Shown piece after piece: positions 31,328 to 32,357 of a stretch of 32,357 nt of DNA (position 1 is its first letter; each line of letters starts with the position of its first letter). The translations under genes and the position numbers were made by a program. Under the pieces are notes generated by a model that saw only the letters and a program-made list of their open reading frames with translations, ran no database searches and was not told the origin of the DNA. Source of the DNA: Spirochaetales bacterium (GTDB lineage: Bacteria; Spirochaetota; Spirochaetia; Sphaerochaetales; Sphaerochaetaceae); NCBI GenBank assembly GCA_022788185.1, contig JALEVV010000067.1, positions 1-32,357 of the forward strand. The letters run 5' to 3'.

Positions 31328-32339
31328 ATATGAATGCCCTGTAGGAAAGCGTGAATGAAAGTCTGTCTCCGTTAACGGGGTATGACCTTAACCTGCATAG
31401 GAAGAAGTGCTTTTCATATGAGAGCGACAGGGAATAATCTATACGCACAGAACCCTGATTGACAATAAACCAGTTGCTGTTCGCATTGCGCTCATCATGG
31501 TAAACGGCTCCAAAGCTCAGATTGCATCTCGGAAGCAGCTGTATGGTAAGCTCTGCTCCGATTTCCAGGGCAGATGATTCCGATGTCAGGTTATTAAATC
31601 CCAGACTGACCCTTGGCCTCAGCGTCATGAGCTCACCCGACTCCGTGAACCGCTTCCCTCTCCAGGAAGCACCCAGGGAGAGGGTTTTCAGAATCATATC
31701 GGAGCTCACTGAAAGATCCTGTGAATTATCAAGAACCAGGAAGCCGTCGCTGTAGGCTCCAAGGGAGAAATCTCCCGGATGGTACTGCACTCCCACTCCA
31801 AGGCTGAAGTAGTTGCTGTTTTCCCTGTTTGTGTATTTTGCAAGCAGGAAATTCTGAAAGACTCCTATCAGATCCTCGACTTCCCTGTCCTCCCTGATCG
31901 CCTGACTTCCACCCTTTATCCTTACCCCAAGGCCGAAATCACTGAAGTGCCAGCCCCAGTCGATCTGGATATTATTGGAAGTCACGAAATCAAAGGAAAG
32001 CTTCCCGTCATTGAATGTCCTGTCCTCGGTAAGAAAGCCGAAGGATGCGGAAAAAAGCAGATTCTGTCCGCCGAAGCCCACATTGAGATAGGAATTCATG
32101 TTCTGGATGAGACCAAGGGTCTCCCCTGCCCTGCCCAGACTCAGATCATCACTGTAATCCAATGCAACTGAAAAGCGGTTATTGAGATCACTCCTGAAGG
32201 AAATCGATGCGGGGTTGGAATACACATCAATCATGGATGAGTAGAATGAAACATTGTCGGAAACGGGCATGAATGGATTCGCGCCAAGCATGGCAACCAC
32301 GATCATGGCTTCAATTAATATGACAAGACATCTCTTCAT
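31326..32339 (-). CDS. Outer-membrane beta-barrel protein
   Basis: The 337-residue product has a signal peptide (about 1-20, cut after MLGA) and then an amphipathic strand pattern throughout: RFSVALDYSDD, LLFSASFGFL, FGLGVRIKGG, YFSLGVGVQYH, PRVSLGFNNL, CNLSFGAVYHD and the final LSFTLSYRAFI, close to an aromatic C-terminus as in barrel proteins. The conserved N-terminal stretch YSNPASISF recalls PorV/FadL-like and spirochaetal outer-membrane proteins, but no family is assigned. The start has an ACGAGGT ribosome binding site near the window edge. The function is unknown; a channel or surface protein is likely. Confidence 0.8.
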   Translation of the reverse strand: MKRCLVILIEAMIVVAMLGANPFMPVSDNVSFYSSMIDVYSNPASISFRSDLNNRFSVALDYSDDLSLGRAGETLGLIQNMNSYLNVGFGGQNLLFSASFGFLTEDRTFNDGKLSFDFVTSNNIQIDWGWHFSDFGLGVRIKGGSQAIREDREVEDLIGVFQNFLLAKYTNRENSNYFSLGVGVQYHPGDFSLGAYSDGFLVLDNSQDLSVSSDMILKTLSLGASWRGKRFTESGELMTLRPRVSLGFNNLTSESSALEIGAELTIQLLPRCNLSFGAVYHDERNANSNWFIVNQGSVRIDYSLSLSYEKHFFLCRLRSYPVNGDRLSFTLSYRAFI

Positions 32340-32357
32340 GACAGGACCTCGTACTGC

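Overview
The window looks like chromosome of a diderm (outer-membrane) bacterium of about 50% GC, most probably a gut or rumen spirochaete of the Treponema/Sphaerochaeta kind. The indications are two signal-peptide beta-barrel proteins, several lipoproteins, InlB-type and BspA-type surface repeats, a membrane diguanylate cyclase with a seven-helix sensor, and tRNA genes without encoded CCA. This placement is inferred; there is no rRNA or other decisive marker. Promoters follow a sigma-70 pattern (TTGACA-like, 17 bases, TATAAT-like). Several genes appear to lack a ribosome binding site and to be transcribed from their own start codon.

Layout. 1-3168: end of a GGDEF protein, a membrane GGDEF protein, and two unrecognised genes. 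3262-7559: glutaminyl-tRNA synthetase, a TIM-barrel amidohydrolase and an MFS transporter. 7572-11095: a stand-alone RlmK-like 23S rRNA methyltransferase with an eleven-unit Arg/Asp-rich tail, divergent from an unknown gene coupled to a phosphomannomutase/phosphoglucomutase. 11131-13931: an NCS2 purine/pyrimidine permease broken by one frameshift, divergent from a diaminopropionate ammonia-lyase, with an AT-rich palindromic control region between them. 14008-20281: an AT-richer four-gene operon of surface proteins (InlB-repeat/LPP20-like lipoprotein, BspA-like leucine-rich lipoprotein, beta-barrel protein, chitobiase-repeat/CUB-like lipoprotein), next to a tRNA-Asn gene. 20690-23514: a secreted 5'-nucleotidase with a duplicated unknown N-terminal domain, and a 56-residue basic protein with a strong promoter. 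23801-28990: tRNA-Thr, M18 aminopeptidase, a thiN / small membrane protein / aroH operon, a DUF1015 protein, TsaC-like and DivIC-like genes. 29058-32339: a membrane protein with a long PVEV repeat, an aldose-1-epimerase-like protein missing one conserved histidine, and an outer-membrane barrel protein.

How genes may work together. The permease and diaminopropionate ammonia-lyase pair resembles the anaerobic purine/urate degradation loci of enterobacteria and gut anaerobes. The 5'-nucleotidase could release nucleosides outside the cell. The four-gene surface operon is the best candidate for an undescribed system: three differently built repeat lipoproteins and one barrel, translated as one tightly packed unit. 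No CRISPR array, transposase, integrase or rRNA gene is visible.
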